From Caulobacter sp. Root343 (lineage in GTDB: Bacteria; Pseudomonadota; Alphaproteobacteria; Caulobacterales; Caulobacteraceae), in contig NZ_LMDF01000002.1 in assembly GCF_001425745.1 (NCBI RefSeq), positions 200,481 through 264,480 of the forward strand: a stretch of DNA of 64,000 bases. The letters are read 5' to 3'. The notes below the pieces were generated by a model. That model saw only the letters and a program-made list of their open reading frames with translations. It was not told the DNA's origin and ran no database searches. Position 1 is the first letter of the stretch. Every line of letters starts with the position of its first letter. The translations under genes were made by a program, and so were the position numbers. Shown here in pieces: positions 28,902 through 36,925 of the stretch.

Positions 28902-29001
28902 TGTCATCCCGGCCGCAGCGAAGCGAAGAGCCGGGACCGCAACAGGCTCCGAGCTTCCTGCGGTCCCGGCTCGGCGCGCTTCGCGCTTGGCCGGGATGAC
29001 A
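28902..29001. repeat. Palindromic repeat, family A copy 3
   Basis: 100 bp bounded by TGTCATCCCGG and CCGGGATGACA, starting 13 bp after the nucleotidyltransferase-like gene. The internal sequence differs from the other copies while the arms are kept. Confidence 0.9.
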
Positions 29002-29083
29002 GTTTTCATTGTCACCGGGACAATAAAGCCTTTGCCCGCCGCCCCCGCCGCGCATAACAGCGAAGTCCATCGAGGAGCTTCCC

Positions 29084-29905
29084 ATGCGCCAGTGGACCAT
29101 CGACGCCTTCGCCAGCGGCCCGTTCAAGGGCAATCCGGCCTGTGTGGTCGAGCCCCTCGCGGCGTGGCCCTCCGATGCCTGGATGCAGGCTCTGGCGGCC
29201 GAGAACAACCAGGCCGAGACGGCCTATCTGCTTAAGACCGACAATCCGGCGCGCTTTGGCCTGCGCTGGTTCACGCCCGCCCTGGAGGCCCCGCTGTGCG
29301 GCCACGCCACCCTGGCGGCGGCCCACATGCTGTTCACGGAGCTGGGCGTCGACGTCCCGCTGCTGACCTTCGACACCCTGGCGGGCCCGTTGACGGTGAG
29401 GCGAACCGGCGAGGGCTTGGAGATGGACTTCCCCGCCGATCCGCCGCGTCGGACGCAGGTTCCAGCCGGCCTGGCCGAAGCGTTGGGCGCCGAACCGGTC
29501 GAGGTTTGGGCCGGGGCCTATCTGATCGCGGTGTTGGCCGACGAGGCGGCGGTGCGGGGACTGAAGCCGGATCTGGCGGCCCTGAACAAGATCGATGGCG
29601 AAACCACTGGCGGTCCGGGCCAGACCGTGGTCGTCGCCCTGGCCGATCCGGGCCAACCCTACGCCGTGGTCAGCCGTTTCTTCGCGCCGGGCTTCGGCAT
29701 CCCCGAGGATCCGACCACGGGCTCGGCCCACTGCATCCTCATGCCGCTTTACGGCGACAAGCTGGACGCGGACGTCCTGAAGTTTCACCAGGCCTATCCT
29801 GGTCGAGGCGGGGACCTGGAATGCGAAAACCGCGGCGCGCGCGTTCTGTTGCGCGGCCGCGGTTTCACGGTGTTGGAGAGCCGGCTCCGGGTGGAGCCGG
29901 CCTAG
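29084..29905 (+). CDS. PhzF family isomerase
   Basis: A 273-residue protein of the PhzF/diaminopimelate-epimerase fold family. The N-terminus [20 protein letters not shown] has the family FxGNPAAV motif, the putative catalytic Glu is in [13 protein letters not shown], and later come [20 protein letters not shown] and [15 protein letters not shown], all conserved. PhzF itself isomerises a phenazine precursor, but most family members act on unknown substrates. No phenazine genes are nearby, so phenazine synthesis is not suggested. A family A repeat lies between it and the gene before. Confidence 0.9.
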   Translation: MRQWTIDAFASGPFKGNPACVVEPLAAWPSDAWMQALAAENNQAETAYLLKTDNPARFGLRWFTPALEAPLCGHATLAAAHMLFTELGVDVPLLTFDTLAGPLTVRRTGEGLEMDFPADPPRRTQVPAGLAEALGAEPVEVWAGAYLIAVLADEAAVRGLKPDLAALNKIDGETTGGPGQTVVVALADPGQPYAVVSRFFAPGFGIPEDPTTGSAHCILMPLYGDKLDADVLKFHQAYPGRGGDLECENRGARVLLRGRGFTVLESRLRVEPA

Positions 29906-29911
29906 TTCAGG

Positions 29912-30268
29912 TTACCAGCGCGGACGTTCGTCGCGATGGTCACGACCGTAGCCATAGCCGTAGTCGCGGTCGTGGCGCTCGTAGCGGATCTGGGCGCTGA
30001 TGCGGTCGAAGCGACGGTCAAGGTCGGCGCGTTCCCAGCCGCTCAGGCCGCCGCGGCGATAGCGCGATTCCAGACGGGCGGCGTCACGCAGTTCGGCGCG
30101 CAGGCGGTAGGCTTCGCTCCGGCTCAGCGAGCCATTGCGCAGGCCCATGTCGATACGGCGTTCCAGCTGGTCTTGGCGCTGGTTGATCGATTGGGCCGAG
30201 GCCACGGCGGGGACGGTGGCGGCCGCCAGGGCCGAGACCGCAGCGATCGAGATCAGGATCTTCTTCAT
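29912..30268 (-). CDS. Exported small basic protein of unknown function
   Basis: A 118-residue exported protein. Signal peptide KKILISIAAVSALAAATVPA with cleavage near ASA-QS. The mature part is helical and highly charged (NQRQDQLERRIDMGLRNGSL, then SRSEAYRLRAELRDAARLES) and ends in a Tyr/Gly/Arg/His-rich tail (DRDYGYGYGRDHRDERPRW). Similar proteins are common in Caulobacterales and Sphingomonadales, but their role is unknown. Start ATG 30268 has AGAGGAACC upstream. It is convergent with phzF, with only 6 bp between the stops. Confidence 0.75.
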   Translation of the reverse strand: MKKILISIAAVSALAAATVPAVASAQSINQRQDQLERRIDMGLRNGSLSRSEAYRLRAELRDAARLESRYRRGGLSGWERADLDRRFDRISAQIRYERHDRDYGYGYGRDHRDERPRW

Positions 30269-30427
30269 CGGTTCGGTTCCTCTTGAATGTCTCCGTCGCC
30301 AGAAGGGGAAGCGACGTTGAGGTAAGAGAAACACACCCCGGCTGAAGCGGTTCTGAGCCGCTCGTTATGTTGTGTTCATCTTCCGACAGAAGCGCGACGG
30401 CCGGAAAGCGAAGGTCAAGCGGTCGGT

Positions 30428-32317
30428 TCAGGCCGCCTGGGCGAGGCGCGCGGCGGCCATGGCCTGCTCGATGGCGGCGTAGAGCTTGGTCACCTCGATC
30501 GGCTTGGCGACATGGCCGTCCATGCCGGCGGCCAGATAGCCCTCGACCTGGTGAGCCAGGGCGTTGGCGGTGACCGCCACGATCGGGGTGCGTTGACGGC
30601 CCTCGGAGGCTTCCAGCGCGCGGATCGCCTGAGCGGCCTCGACGCCGTCCATGCCTGGCATGTGGATGTCCATCAGCACGATGTCGAAACGGGCGGCCTT
30701 CCAGGCCTCCACACAGGCCGCGCCGTCGGAGACCAGCACCACCTCGGCGTTCAGCGGCGCGAGAACGGCCTCGACCACCTTCTGGTTGGTCGGATTGTCG
30801 TCGGCGGCCAGCACGCGCAGATAAGTGGTGTCGGTCGGCTCTTCGGCCGCCGCGTGGCCGTCGTCGATATAGTGGACGTCGACCGGCGTCTCTTCGCGGG
30901 GCAGGGCGACCAGGACGGTGAAGGTCGAGCCCCGGCCTTCGCGGCTCTGCACCTTGATCGAGCCGCCCATCAGGTTGGCCAGCTCGCGACAGATGGCCAG
31001 GCCCAGGCCCGAGCCGCCGAAGCGGCGAGTGGTGGAGCTGTCGGCCTGGACGAACTTGTCGAACAGGCGCGGCAGGATCTCGGGCGAGATGCCTATGCCG
31101 GTGTCGGCCACGTCGATCCGCAGACCCGAGCCGTCCTCGGCCGAGGCGAAGCGGATGGCGACCGCGCCTTCCAGGGTGAATTTCAGCGCGTTGGCGATCA
31201 GGTTGCCCAGGATCTGGCGCAGGCGGTCGGCGTCGCCGCGCCAGAGTCCTTGCGCCTCGGGCGCCACGGCGACCTCGAAGGCCAAACCCTTGTCGCGGGC
31301 CTGGGGCGCGTAGGTCTCGCGGATCGCCTGGGCCAGCTGGGCGATGTCGAACGGGCGGTCCTGGGTCTCCAGGCGGCCGGCCTCGATCTTGGACAGGTCC
31401 AGCACGTCGTTCAGCACGCCCAGCAGCAGTCCGCCGGACTCGCGGATCACCGATAGGCGCTCACGTTGGGCGGGGGCCAGGTCGTCCATGGCCATGACCT
31501 CGGCCATGGCCAGCACGCCGTTCAGCGGCGTGCGGATCTCGTGGCTCATATTGGCCAGGAAGTGCGACTTCAGCACGTTGGCGGCGTTGGCCTCGTCGCG
31601 GGCCTGGACCAGTTCGGCCATGGCGCCGCGCAGGTCGTGGTCGTTGATCTGTAGACGCGCCACCAGGTGGTTGAAGCTGTCGGTCAGGCTGCGGAACACG
31701 TCGTCGTCGGCGGTCTGCTCCACCGGCTTGAACCGGCCGCCGACCGCGGTCTCGTGCATGGCCTCGGAAAGGCGCTCCATCGGCCGGGCCAGGCGGCGGG
31801 CCAGGCTGTTGGCCAGAAGGATCGCCAAGCCGGCGGCGCCGAAGAACAGGGCGCCGGTCAGGGCCAGGTCGCGGGCCAAGGTCTGGCCCAGGCCCGGATG
31901 CTGGGCGACCAGCACCAGGGTGCCGACTTTTTGCGAGGAGAGCTTTATCGGCCGCGTGAGGGTGTCTGCGTCGGTGGGGTTGGCCGCGCCCAGCTGGGCC
32001 ACGGCACGGCCCCGGTTGTCGATGATGCGCACGGCCGCCACGTTGGGCGCCTTGGCAACCGCCTCCAGCGCCCGATAGACGCCGACCATGTTGTGATCGG
32101 CCAGCGGCGCGGCGGCGCCGGCGGCGGCCATCTGCGCCAGGATCTCGTGATTGGCGCGGGCTTCCTGACGCGCGACGCTCCATTGCTGCAGCATGAAGCA
32201 TAGGCAAGCGGCCACGAGGGCTAGAACAGTCGTGGCAAGAGCCACGCCCGCGATGCGCGCCTGTAGCGGTGCGTGTGTAGACGCGCTACTCGCGTTGTTG
32301 TTGTGACTGTCGCTCAT
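30428..32317 (-). CDS. Membrane hybrid histidine kinase with receiver domain
   Basis: A 629-residue hybrid kinase. Order: N-terminal transmembrane helix (VALATTVLALVAACLCFMLQ), a periplasmic sensor of about 110 residues, a second helix (LTGALFFGAAGLAILLANSL), HAMP linker, HisKA with His259 (FLANMSHEIRTPLNGVLA), HATPase with DTGIGISPEILPRLF and GSGLGLAICRELANLMGG, then a receiver with Asp550 (IVLMDIHMPGMDG) and Lys in GHVAKPIE. The plan resembles BarA-like kinases but has no Hpt domain. ATG 32317 (MSDSHNNN) was chosen; ATG 32335 is an alternative. No cognate regulator is adjacent. Confidence 0.92.
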   Translation of the reverse strand: MSDSHNNNASSASTHAPLQARIAGVALATTVLALVAACLCFMLQQWSVARQEARANHEILAQMAAAGAAAPLADHNMVGVYRALEAVAKAPNVAAVRIIDNRGRAVAQLGAANPTDADTLTRPIKLSSQKVGTLVLVAQHPGLGQTLARDLALTGALFFGAAGLAILLANSLARRLARPMERLSEAMHETAVGGRFKPVEQTADDDVFRSLTDSFNHLVARLQINDHDLRGAMAELVQARDEANAANVLKSHFLANMSHEIRTPLNGVLAMAEVMAMDDLAPAQRERLSVIRESGGLLLGVLNDVLDLSKIEAGRLETQDRPFDIAQLAQAIRETYAPQARDKGLAFEVAVAPEAQGLWRGDADRLRQILGNLIANALKFTLEGAVAIRFASAEDGSGLRIDVADTGIGISPEILPRLFDKFVQADSSTTRRFGGSGLGLAICRELANLMGGSIKVQSREGRGSTFTVLVALPREETPVDVHYIDDGHAAAEEPTDTTYLRVLAADDNPTNQKVVEAVLAPLNAEVVLVSDGAACVEAWKAARFDIVLMDIHMPGMDGVEAAQAIRALEASEGRQRTPIVAVTANALAHQVEGYLAAGMDGHVAKPIEVTKLYAAIEQAMAAARLAQAA

Positions 32318-32488
32318 CGACGTCCAGGAATTCAATCGTCGCGACAGTGTGACGCAAGGTTCCTAACTTTTCGCTTCCAAGGCGAGCGAGAGTGACGCGA
32401 CAAAACAACGCTAACGCACATTTCTAGATTGCTTTTGCTTTAACAATCTATTTACCTTTTCCCTTAGTTTTTCGTTAAGGAGGCGGGC

Positions 32489-32821
32489 GTGGAAAAGGTT
32501 TTTGTTGCTCAGCGTGTGGCTAGCAAGCTGTACGCGACGGAGGCGGCGGTGGACGCCGCGATGGTCGAAGTCACCGAAATGATGGCCGAGCTGATCCAGG
32601 CTCGTAAGGATCTGGGTCTTTCGCCGGTGGTGGCGAATGGCGCTAGCGCCAAGTTCGCCGAAGCCATCCAGGCTCTCGCCACAGCGCGTACGGCGGTCGT
32701 CGATGCTCACGCCGAGCTGGACGAGACCCGTCTGCGCATCGGCGTTCGCACGCGCATGGCCGGGGTGTTTGACAAGCTGCTTAGCGACGGGGCCCCGACC
32801 GGCCTGCGCGCCGCGAGCTGA
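32489..32821 (+). CDS. Small helical protein of unknown function
   Basis: A 110-residue, cysteine-free, largely helical protein (MEKVFVAQRVASKLYATEAA, GVRTRMAGVFDKLLSDG). The GTG start at 32489 is preceded by a perfect TAAGGAGG ribosome binding site and an unusually AT-rich leader with T-runs, suggesting strong expression. No family is recognised. It is divergent from the hybrid kinase. The following gene begins 66 bp after its stop, after a long hairpin. Confidence 0.7.
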   Translation: MEKVFVAQRVASKLYATEAAVDAAMVEVTEMMAELIQARKDLGLSPVVANGASAKFAEAIQALATARTAVVDAHAELDETRLRIGVRTRMAGVFDKLLSDGAPTGLRAAS

Positions 32822-32852
32822 GGTCGCAAGCGCATTGCAATAGTTTAATATG

Positions 32853-32884
32853 TTTAGGCCTCTAATTTCGGTTAGAGGCCTAAA
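32853..32884. promoter_or_regulatory. Perfect 13-bp hairpin over a ribosome binding site
   Basis: TTTAGGCCTCTAA (32853-32865), a 6-nt loop, and the exact complement (32872-32884), ending 2 nt before the ATG at 32887. The AGAGG that would act as Shine-Dalgarno lies in the right arm. No T-run follows, so this looks like translational control rather than a terminator. Confidence 0.7.
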
Positions 32885-32886
32885 TC

Positions 32887-33324
32887 ATGCCTATGCACGT
32901 GTCATATGTAGCTGTGATCGGCTGGCTGCTTATTCTAGCGGCCTGCTTTCTCGCGTGGCGTCTAGGCGGTAAGCCCGAGCGCCAAGGGGCGCTGCTTGTC
33001 CTGGCGACGTCTTTCCTCGCCAGTTTTCCCGGCCTGATTCCCGACCATGATTTGCAGCGGGTAGCCTACCTGGCCGTGGACGGTGTCCTCGCCGGCGGAC
33101 TATTGCTGCTGGCCCTGCGCTATGCTCGCATCTGGCTGGGCGTGGCCGTTCTTTTGCAGGGCGTCCAGTTCAGTCTGCATGCCTACTATATCGTCGCCGG
33201 CAGGCGCTACGACTACACCTATGGGGCCGTGAACAACATGGTCAGCTTGGGCGTGCTGTGCAGCTTAGTGACTGGTTCGATCCTGGCTTTGCGCGCGCGC
33301 CGGCGGAACGCTGCCGCAAAATAA
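32887..33324 (+). CDS. Small inner-membrane protein of unknown function
   Basis: A 145-residue protein with about four transmembrane segments, beginning VSYVAVIGWLLILAACFLAW, with a Lys/Arg-rich first loop (LGGKPERQG) and a basic C-terminus RARRRNAAAK. A tyrosine-rich segment HAYYIVAGRRYDYTYGAVNN lies between helices 3 and 4. No family is recognised. Its ribosome binding site is inside a perfect hairpin, so translation is probably limited or conditional. The preceding sequence is less GC-rich than the neighbouring housekeeping genes. Confidence 0.65.
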   Translation: MPMHVSYVAVIGWLLILAACFLAWRLGGKPERQGALLVLATSFLASFPGLIPDHDLQRVAYLAVDGVLAGGLLLLALRYARIWLGVAVLLQGVQFSLHAYYIVAGRRYDYTYGAVNNMVSLGVLCSLVTGSILALRARRRNAAAK

Positions 33325-33410
33325 TTGCCGCGACCGGACGATTCGTTCGCGCCGCCGCAAAATCCCTCCTTGCAATCCGCCTCAAAACGAGGTTCTTCGC
33401 CGGCGGGCCA

Positions 33411-33448
33411 CGCCCCCCCAACGGGGCGCAGTCCATCTGCAAGGATGG
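33411..33448 (+). promoter_or_regulatory. Candidate serC leader RNA (two hairpins)
   Basis: Two stem-loops just upstream of serC: CGCCCC (33411-33416) with GGGGCG (33423-33428), and CCATC (33433-33437) with GATGG (33444-33448). The second covers the purine-rich GGATGGGAG that should bind the ribosome for the start at 33460. An alphaproteobacterial cis-RNA called the serC motif is known at this position; identity is not confirmed here. Confidence 0.45.
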
Positions 33449-33459
33449 GAGACATCGCA

Positions 33460-34635
33460 GTGACCACGACCCTCGCCAAGCCGGCGATCCGCCCGGCGCG
33501 TCCCGAGTTCTCTTCCGGCCCGTGCGCCAAGCGCCCCGGCTGGACCCCCGAAAATCTCCAGAACGCCGTCCTCGGCCGCTCGCACCGGTCGAAGCTGGGC
33601 AAGGCGCGCCTGAAGGCCGCCATCGACCAGACGCGCGAAGTCCTGGAAGTGCCGGCCGACTACCTGATCGGCATCGTCGCCGGCTCGGACACCGGCGCCG
33701 TCGAGATGGCGATGTGGTCGATGCTGGGCGCCCGCCCGGTGCAACTGCTGGCCTTCGAGTCCTTCGGCAAGGACTGGGTCACCGACGTCACCAAGCAACT
33801 GAAGCTGCCCGACGTCGAGGTGCTCAGCGCCCCGTACGGCCAGCTGCCCGACACGTCCAAGGTCGATCCGGCCAAGGACCTGGTCTTCACCTGGAACGGC
33901 ACGACCTCGGGCGTGCGCGTGCCGAACGCCGACTTCATCTCGGCCGACCGTGAAGGCGTCGTCATCTGCGACGCCACCAGCGCCGCCTTCGCCCAGGACC
34001 TGGACTGGGCCAAGCTGGATGTCGTGACCTTCTCCTGGCAGAAGGCCCTCGGCGGCGAGGGCGCGCACGGGATCCTGATCCTGTCGCCGCGCGCCGTGGC
34101 CCGCCTGGAAAGCTACACGCCGCCCTGGCCGATGCCGAAGCTCTTCCGGATGACGAAAGCCGGCAAGATCGCCGCCGACATCTTCGAAGGCGCGACGATC
34201 AACACCCCGTCGATGCTGTGCGTCGAGGACGCGCTGGACGCCCTGAAGTGGGCCTCGTCCATCGGTGGCCTGGAAGCCATGCAAGGTCGCGCTGACCAGA
34301 ACCTGGCCGTGCTGGCCGACTGGGTCGCCAAGACCTCGTGGGTGGACTTCCTGGCGGCCACGCCGGAGATCCGCTCGAATACTTCGGTGTGCCTGAAGGT
34401 GGTCGATCCCAAGATCACCGCCCTGCCGGACGACGCCCAAGCCGACTTCGCCAAGAAGCTGGCCAGCCTGCTCGAGAAGGAGGGCGCTGCCCTCGACATC
34501 GGCGGCTATCGCGACGCCCCGGCCGGCCTGCGCATCTGGTGCGGCGCCACGGTGGAGGCCTCGGATCTCGAGGCCCTGACCCCGTGGCTCGACTGGGCCT
34601 ACGCCACCGTCTCGGCCGAACTGGCCGCCGCTTAA
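33460..34635 (+). CDS. serC: Phosphoserine aminotransferase
   Basis: A 391-residue PLP-dependent aminotransferase that makes phosphoserine from phosphohydroxypyruvate, the second step of serine synthesis. Family features: [17 protein letters not shown] at the N-terminus, [45 protein letters not shown], and the PLP lysine in [14 protein letters not shown]. It belongs to the longer alphaproteobacterial SerC type. GTG 33460 is preferred because GGGAG lies 9 nt upstream and homology starts at once; ATG 33445 is an alternative. serA follows in the same direction after a family C repeat, so the first two pathway steps are together. Confidence 0.95.
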   Translation: MTTTLAKPAIRPARPEFSSGPCAKRPGWTPENLQNAVLGRSHRSKLGKARLKAAIDQTREVLEVPADYLIGIVAGSDTGAVEMAMWSMLGARPVQLLAFESFGKDWVTDVTKQLKLPDVEVLSAPYGQLPDTSKVDPAKDLVFTWNGTTSGVRVPNADFISADREGVVICDATSAAFAQDLDWAKLDVVTFSWQKALGGEGAHGILILSPRAVARLESYTPPWPMPKLFRMTKAGKIAADIFEGATINTPSMLCVEDALDALKWASSIGGLEAMQGRADQNLAVLADWVAKTSWVDFLAATPEIRSNTSVCLKVVDPKITALPDDAQADFAKKLASLLEKEGAALDIGGYRDAPAGLRIWCGATVEASDLEALTPWLDWAYATVSAELAAA

Positions 34636-34642
34636 GTTAGCA

Positions 34643-34746
34643 GACCCCCTCCGGCCCTTCGGGCCACCTCCCCCACGAAGGGGGAGGAGTACCCGGCTTC
34701 CTTCCCCCTTGTGGGGGAGGTGTCGGCGAAGCCGACGGAGGGGGCT
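34643..34746. repeat. Family C palindromic repeat between serC and serA
   Basis: Two opposed arms, GACCCCCTCCGGCCC...GGGGGAGGAG and CCCCCTTGTGGGGGAGG...CGGAGGGGG. It occupies nearly the whole gap between the stop of serC and the leader of serA. Confidence 0.85.
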
Positions 34747-34781
34747 TCCCCGCACCCCATTCTCCGCAAGGAACACCCACC

Positions 34782-36359
34782 ATGGCTCCCCGCGTCCTCA
34801 TCGCTGACAAGCTCAGCCCCGCCGCCGTCGACATCTTCAAGAACCGCGGCGTCGACTTCGACATCAAGACCGGCCTCACCAAAGACGAGCTGATCGCCGT
34901 GATCGGCGACTATGACGGCATCGCCATCCGCTCGGGCGCCAAGCTCGACAAGGACGTGATCGCCGCCGCCCACAAGCTGCAGGTCATCGCCCGCGCCGGC
35001 ATCGGCGTCGACAATGTCGACATCCCCGCCGCCACCGCCAAGGGCGTGGTGGTGATGAACACCCCGTTCGGCAACTCGATCACCACGGCCGAGCACGCCA
35101 TCGCCATGATGTTCGCCCTGGCTCGCCAGCTGCCCGCCGCCGACGCCTCGACCCAGGCCGGCAAGTGGGAGAAGAACCGCTTCATGGGCGTGGAGCTCTA
35201 CGCCAAGACCCTGGGCTTGATCGGGGCCGGCAACATCGGCGGCATCGTCGCCGACCGGGCGCTGGGCCTGAAGATGAAGGTCGTGGCCTACGACCCGTTC
35301 CTGAGCCCCGAGCGCGCCGTCGAGATGGGCGTCGAAAAGGTCGAGCTGGAAGAGCTGCTGGCTCGCGCCGACGTCATCACCCTGCACACGCCGCTGACCG
35401 ACAAGACCCGCAACATCCTGTCGGCCGAAAACCTGGCCAAGACCAAGAAGGGCGTGCTGATCGTCAACTGCGCCCGCGGCGGCCTGGTCGACGAAGTGGC
35501 CCTGCGCAAGCTGCTGGACGACGGCCATATCGGCGGCGCCGGCTTCGACGTGTTCGTCACCGAGCCGGCCAAGGAAAACCCGCTGTTCGGCTCGGACCGC
35601 GTCGTGGCCACCCCGCACCTGGGCGCCAGCACCAACGAGGCCCAAGAGAACGTCGCCCTGCAGGTCGCCGAGCAGATGAGCGACTACCTGCTGACCGGCG
35701 CCGTCACCAACGCCCTGAACAGTCCCTCGATCACCGCCGAGGAAGCGCCCAAGCTGAAGCCGTTCGTGGCCCTGGCCGAGAAGATCGGCGCCCTGGCCGG
35801 CCAGATGGTCGACTTCGGCATCAAGACCATCGACATCGCCTTCGAGGGCGAGGTGTCGAACCTGAACGTCAAGCCGATGACCTCGGCCGCCCTCGCCGGG
35901 ATCCTCAAGCCGATGCTGGCCGAGATCAACATGGTCTCCGCGCCCGCCGTGGCCAAGGAGCGCGGCATCACCGTCTCGGAGAGCCGCCAGGAAGTCAGCC
36001 CCACCTATGACAGCCTGATGCGCGTCACCATCACCACCGAGAAGGGCAAGCGCGCCTTCGCCGGCACGGTGATCGCCGGCGCCCCGCGCATCGTCGAGGT
36101 CAAGGGCATGGAGCTGGACGCGGGCTTCTCGCCGGCCATGCTGTACATCAACAACCTGGACAAGCCGGGCTTCATCGGCGCGCTGGGCATGCTGCTGGGC
36201 GAGGCGGGCGTCAACATCGCCACGTTCAACCTGGGCCGCCTGTCGGCCGATGAGGACGCGATCGCCCTGGTCGGCGTCGACCAGGCGCCGAGCGCGGATC
36301 TTCTGGCCAAGATCCAGGCCCTGCCGCACGTGAAGGAAGCGCGCGCGCTGACGTTCTAG
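34782..36359 (+). CDS. serA: D-3-phosphoglycerate dehydrogenase
   Basis: A 525-residue NAD-dependent enzyme for the first step of serine synthesis. Substrate and nucleotide domains: RAGIGVDNVDIPAATAKGV, NAD-binding GLIGAGNIGGIVADRALGL, Asp in VVAYDPFLSPE, the catalytic Arg in LIVNCARGGLVDE and the His in VATPHLGASTNEAQENVAL. An intervening (ASB) domain and a C-terminal ACT domain (about residues 450-525, INNLDKPGFIGALGMLLGEA) mark the long type 1 form, which may be feedback inhibited by serine. It follows serC in the order serC-serA. Confidence 0.97.
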   Translation: MAPRVLIADKLSPAAVDIFKNRGVDFDIKTGLTKDELIAVIGDYDGIAIRSGAKLDKDVIAAAHKLQVIARAGIGVDNVDIPAATAKGVVVMNTPFGNSITTAEHAIAMMFALARQLPAADASTQAGKWEKNRFMGVELYAKTLGLIGAGNIGGIVADRALGLKMKVVAYDPFLSPERAVEMGVEKVELEELLARADVITLHTPLTDKTRNILSAENLAKTKKGVLIVNCARGGLVDEVALRKLLDDGHIGGAGFDVFVTEPAKENPLFGSDRVVATPHLGASTNEAQENVALQVAEQMSDYLLTGAVTNALNSPSITAEEAPKLKPFVALAEKIGALAGQMVDFGIKTIDIAFEGEVSNLNVKPMTSAALAGILKPMLAEINMVSAPAVAKERGITVSESRQEVSPTYDSLMRVTITTEKGKRAFAGTVIAGAPRIVEVKGMELDAGFSPAMLYINNLDKPGFIGALGMLLGEAGVNIATFNLGRLSADEDAIALVGVDQAPSADLLAKIQALPHVKEARALTF

Positions 36360-36368
36360 GTCTGGAAC

Positions 36369-36497
36369 CCTTCTCCCCTTGCGGGAGAAGGTGTCATCCG
36401 AAGGATGACGGATGAGGGGTCGATAGTCGCATCCGGATAGGGCGGTGCGACCCCTCACCTGGCCCTTCGGGCCACCCTCTCCCGCAAGGGGAGAGGG
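36369..36497. repeat. Palindromic repeat, family B copy 2
   Basis: About 129 bp starting CCTTCTCCCCTTGCGGGAG and ending GCAAGGGGAGAGG, with the same central GATGAGGGG / CCCCTCA pair as the copy at 11001. It lies 10 bp after serA. Confidence 0.85.
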
Positions 36498-36513
36498 AAG
36501 TCAAAGGCGGTCA

Positions 36514-36885
36514 ATGTCCCTGCTTCGTCCCCGCAAGATCAGCTGGCCCGGTTTCCTGGTCTTCGTCGCCGCCTCGATCTTCACCCTGTACGCGGCCTTG
36601 GCCCCCGGCGACGACACCGCCGGCCTGATCCCGTGGGACAAGGCCAAGCACTTCATCGTCTTCTACGGCCTGACCTTCCTCGCCACGGTCGCCCTGCCCA
36701 AGAGCCGGCCCTGGAAGATTGGGACCGTGCTGCTGGCCTTCGGGGTCGCCATCGAGATCCTGCAGGGCCTGCCGATCGTCGGCCGCGACGCCGACGCCTT
36801 CGACGTGGTCGCCGACACCCTAGGGGTCGGCTTCTTCTTCGGGCCGATTATCGTGACGCAGTGGCTGAATGCGCGGGATGATTAG
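36514..36885 (+). CDS. VanZ-like small membrane protein
   Basis: A 123-residue protein with three to four transmembrane segments: FLVFVAASIFTLYAALAPGD, then WDKAKHFIVFYGLTFLATVA, then VLLAFGVAIEILQGLPIVGR. The pattern D-KxxHFxxFYxL followed by EILQ...R...DxxDVxADTLG is that of VanZ-like proteins, best known from a teicoplanin-resistance protein but mostly of unknown housekeeping function in proteobacteria. ATG 36514 was chosen because the open frame upstream is repeat sequence. It converges on the carboxylase gene across a symmetric hairpin. Confidence 0.8.
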   Translation: MSLLRPRKISWPGFLVFVAASIFTLYAALAPGDDTAGLIPWDKAKHFIVFYGLTFLATVALPKSRPWKIGTVLLAFGVAIEILQGLPIVGRDADAFDVVADTLGVGFFFGPIIVTQWLNARDD

Positions 36886-36893
36886 GCTTCTTC

Positions 36894-36919
36894 AATCCTC
36901 CCCCGCAAAGGGGAGGATT
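36894..36919. terminator. Symmetric hairpin between convergent genes
   Basis: AATCCTCCCC (36894-36903) and its exact complement GGGGAGGATT (36910-36919). It lies in the 40-bp gap between two converging genes and could terminate both, although T-runs are short. Confidence 0.5.
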
Positions 36920-36925
36920 GTGGCC

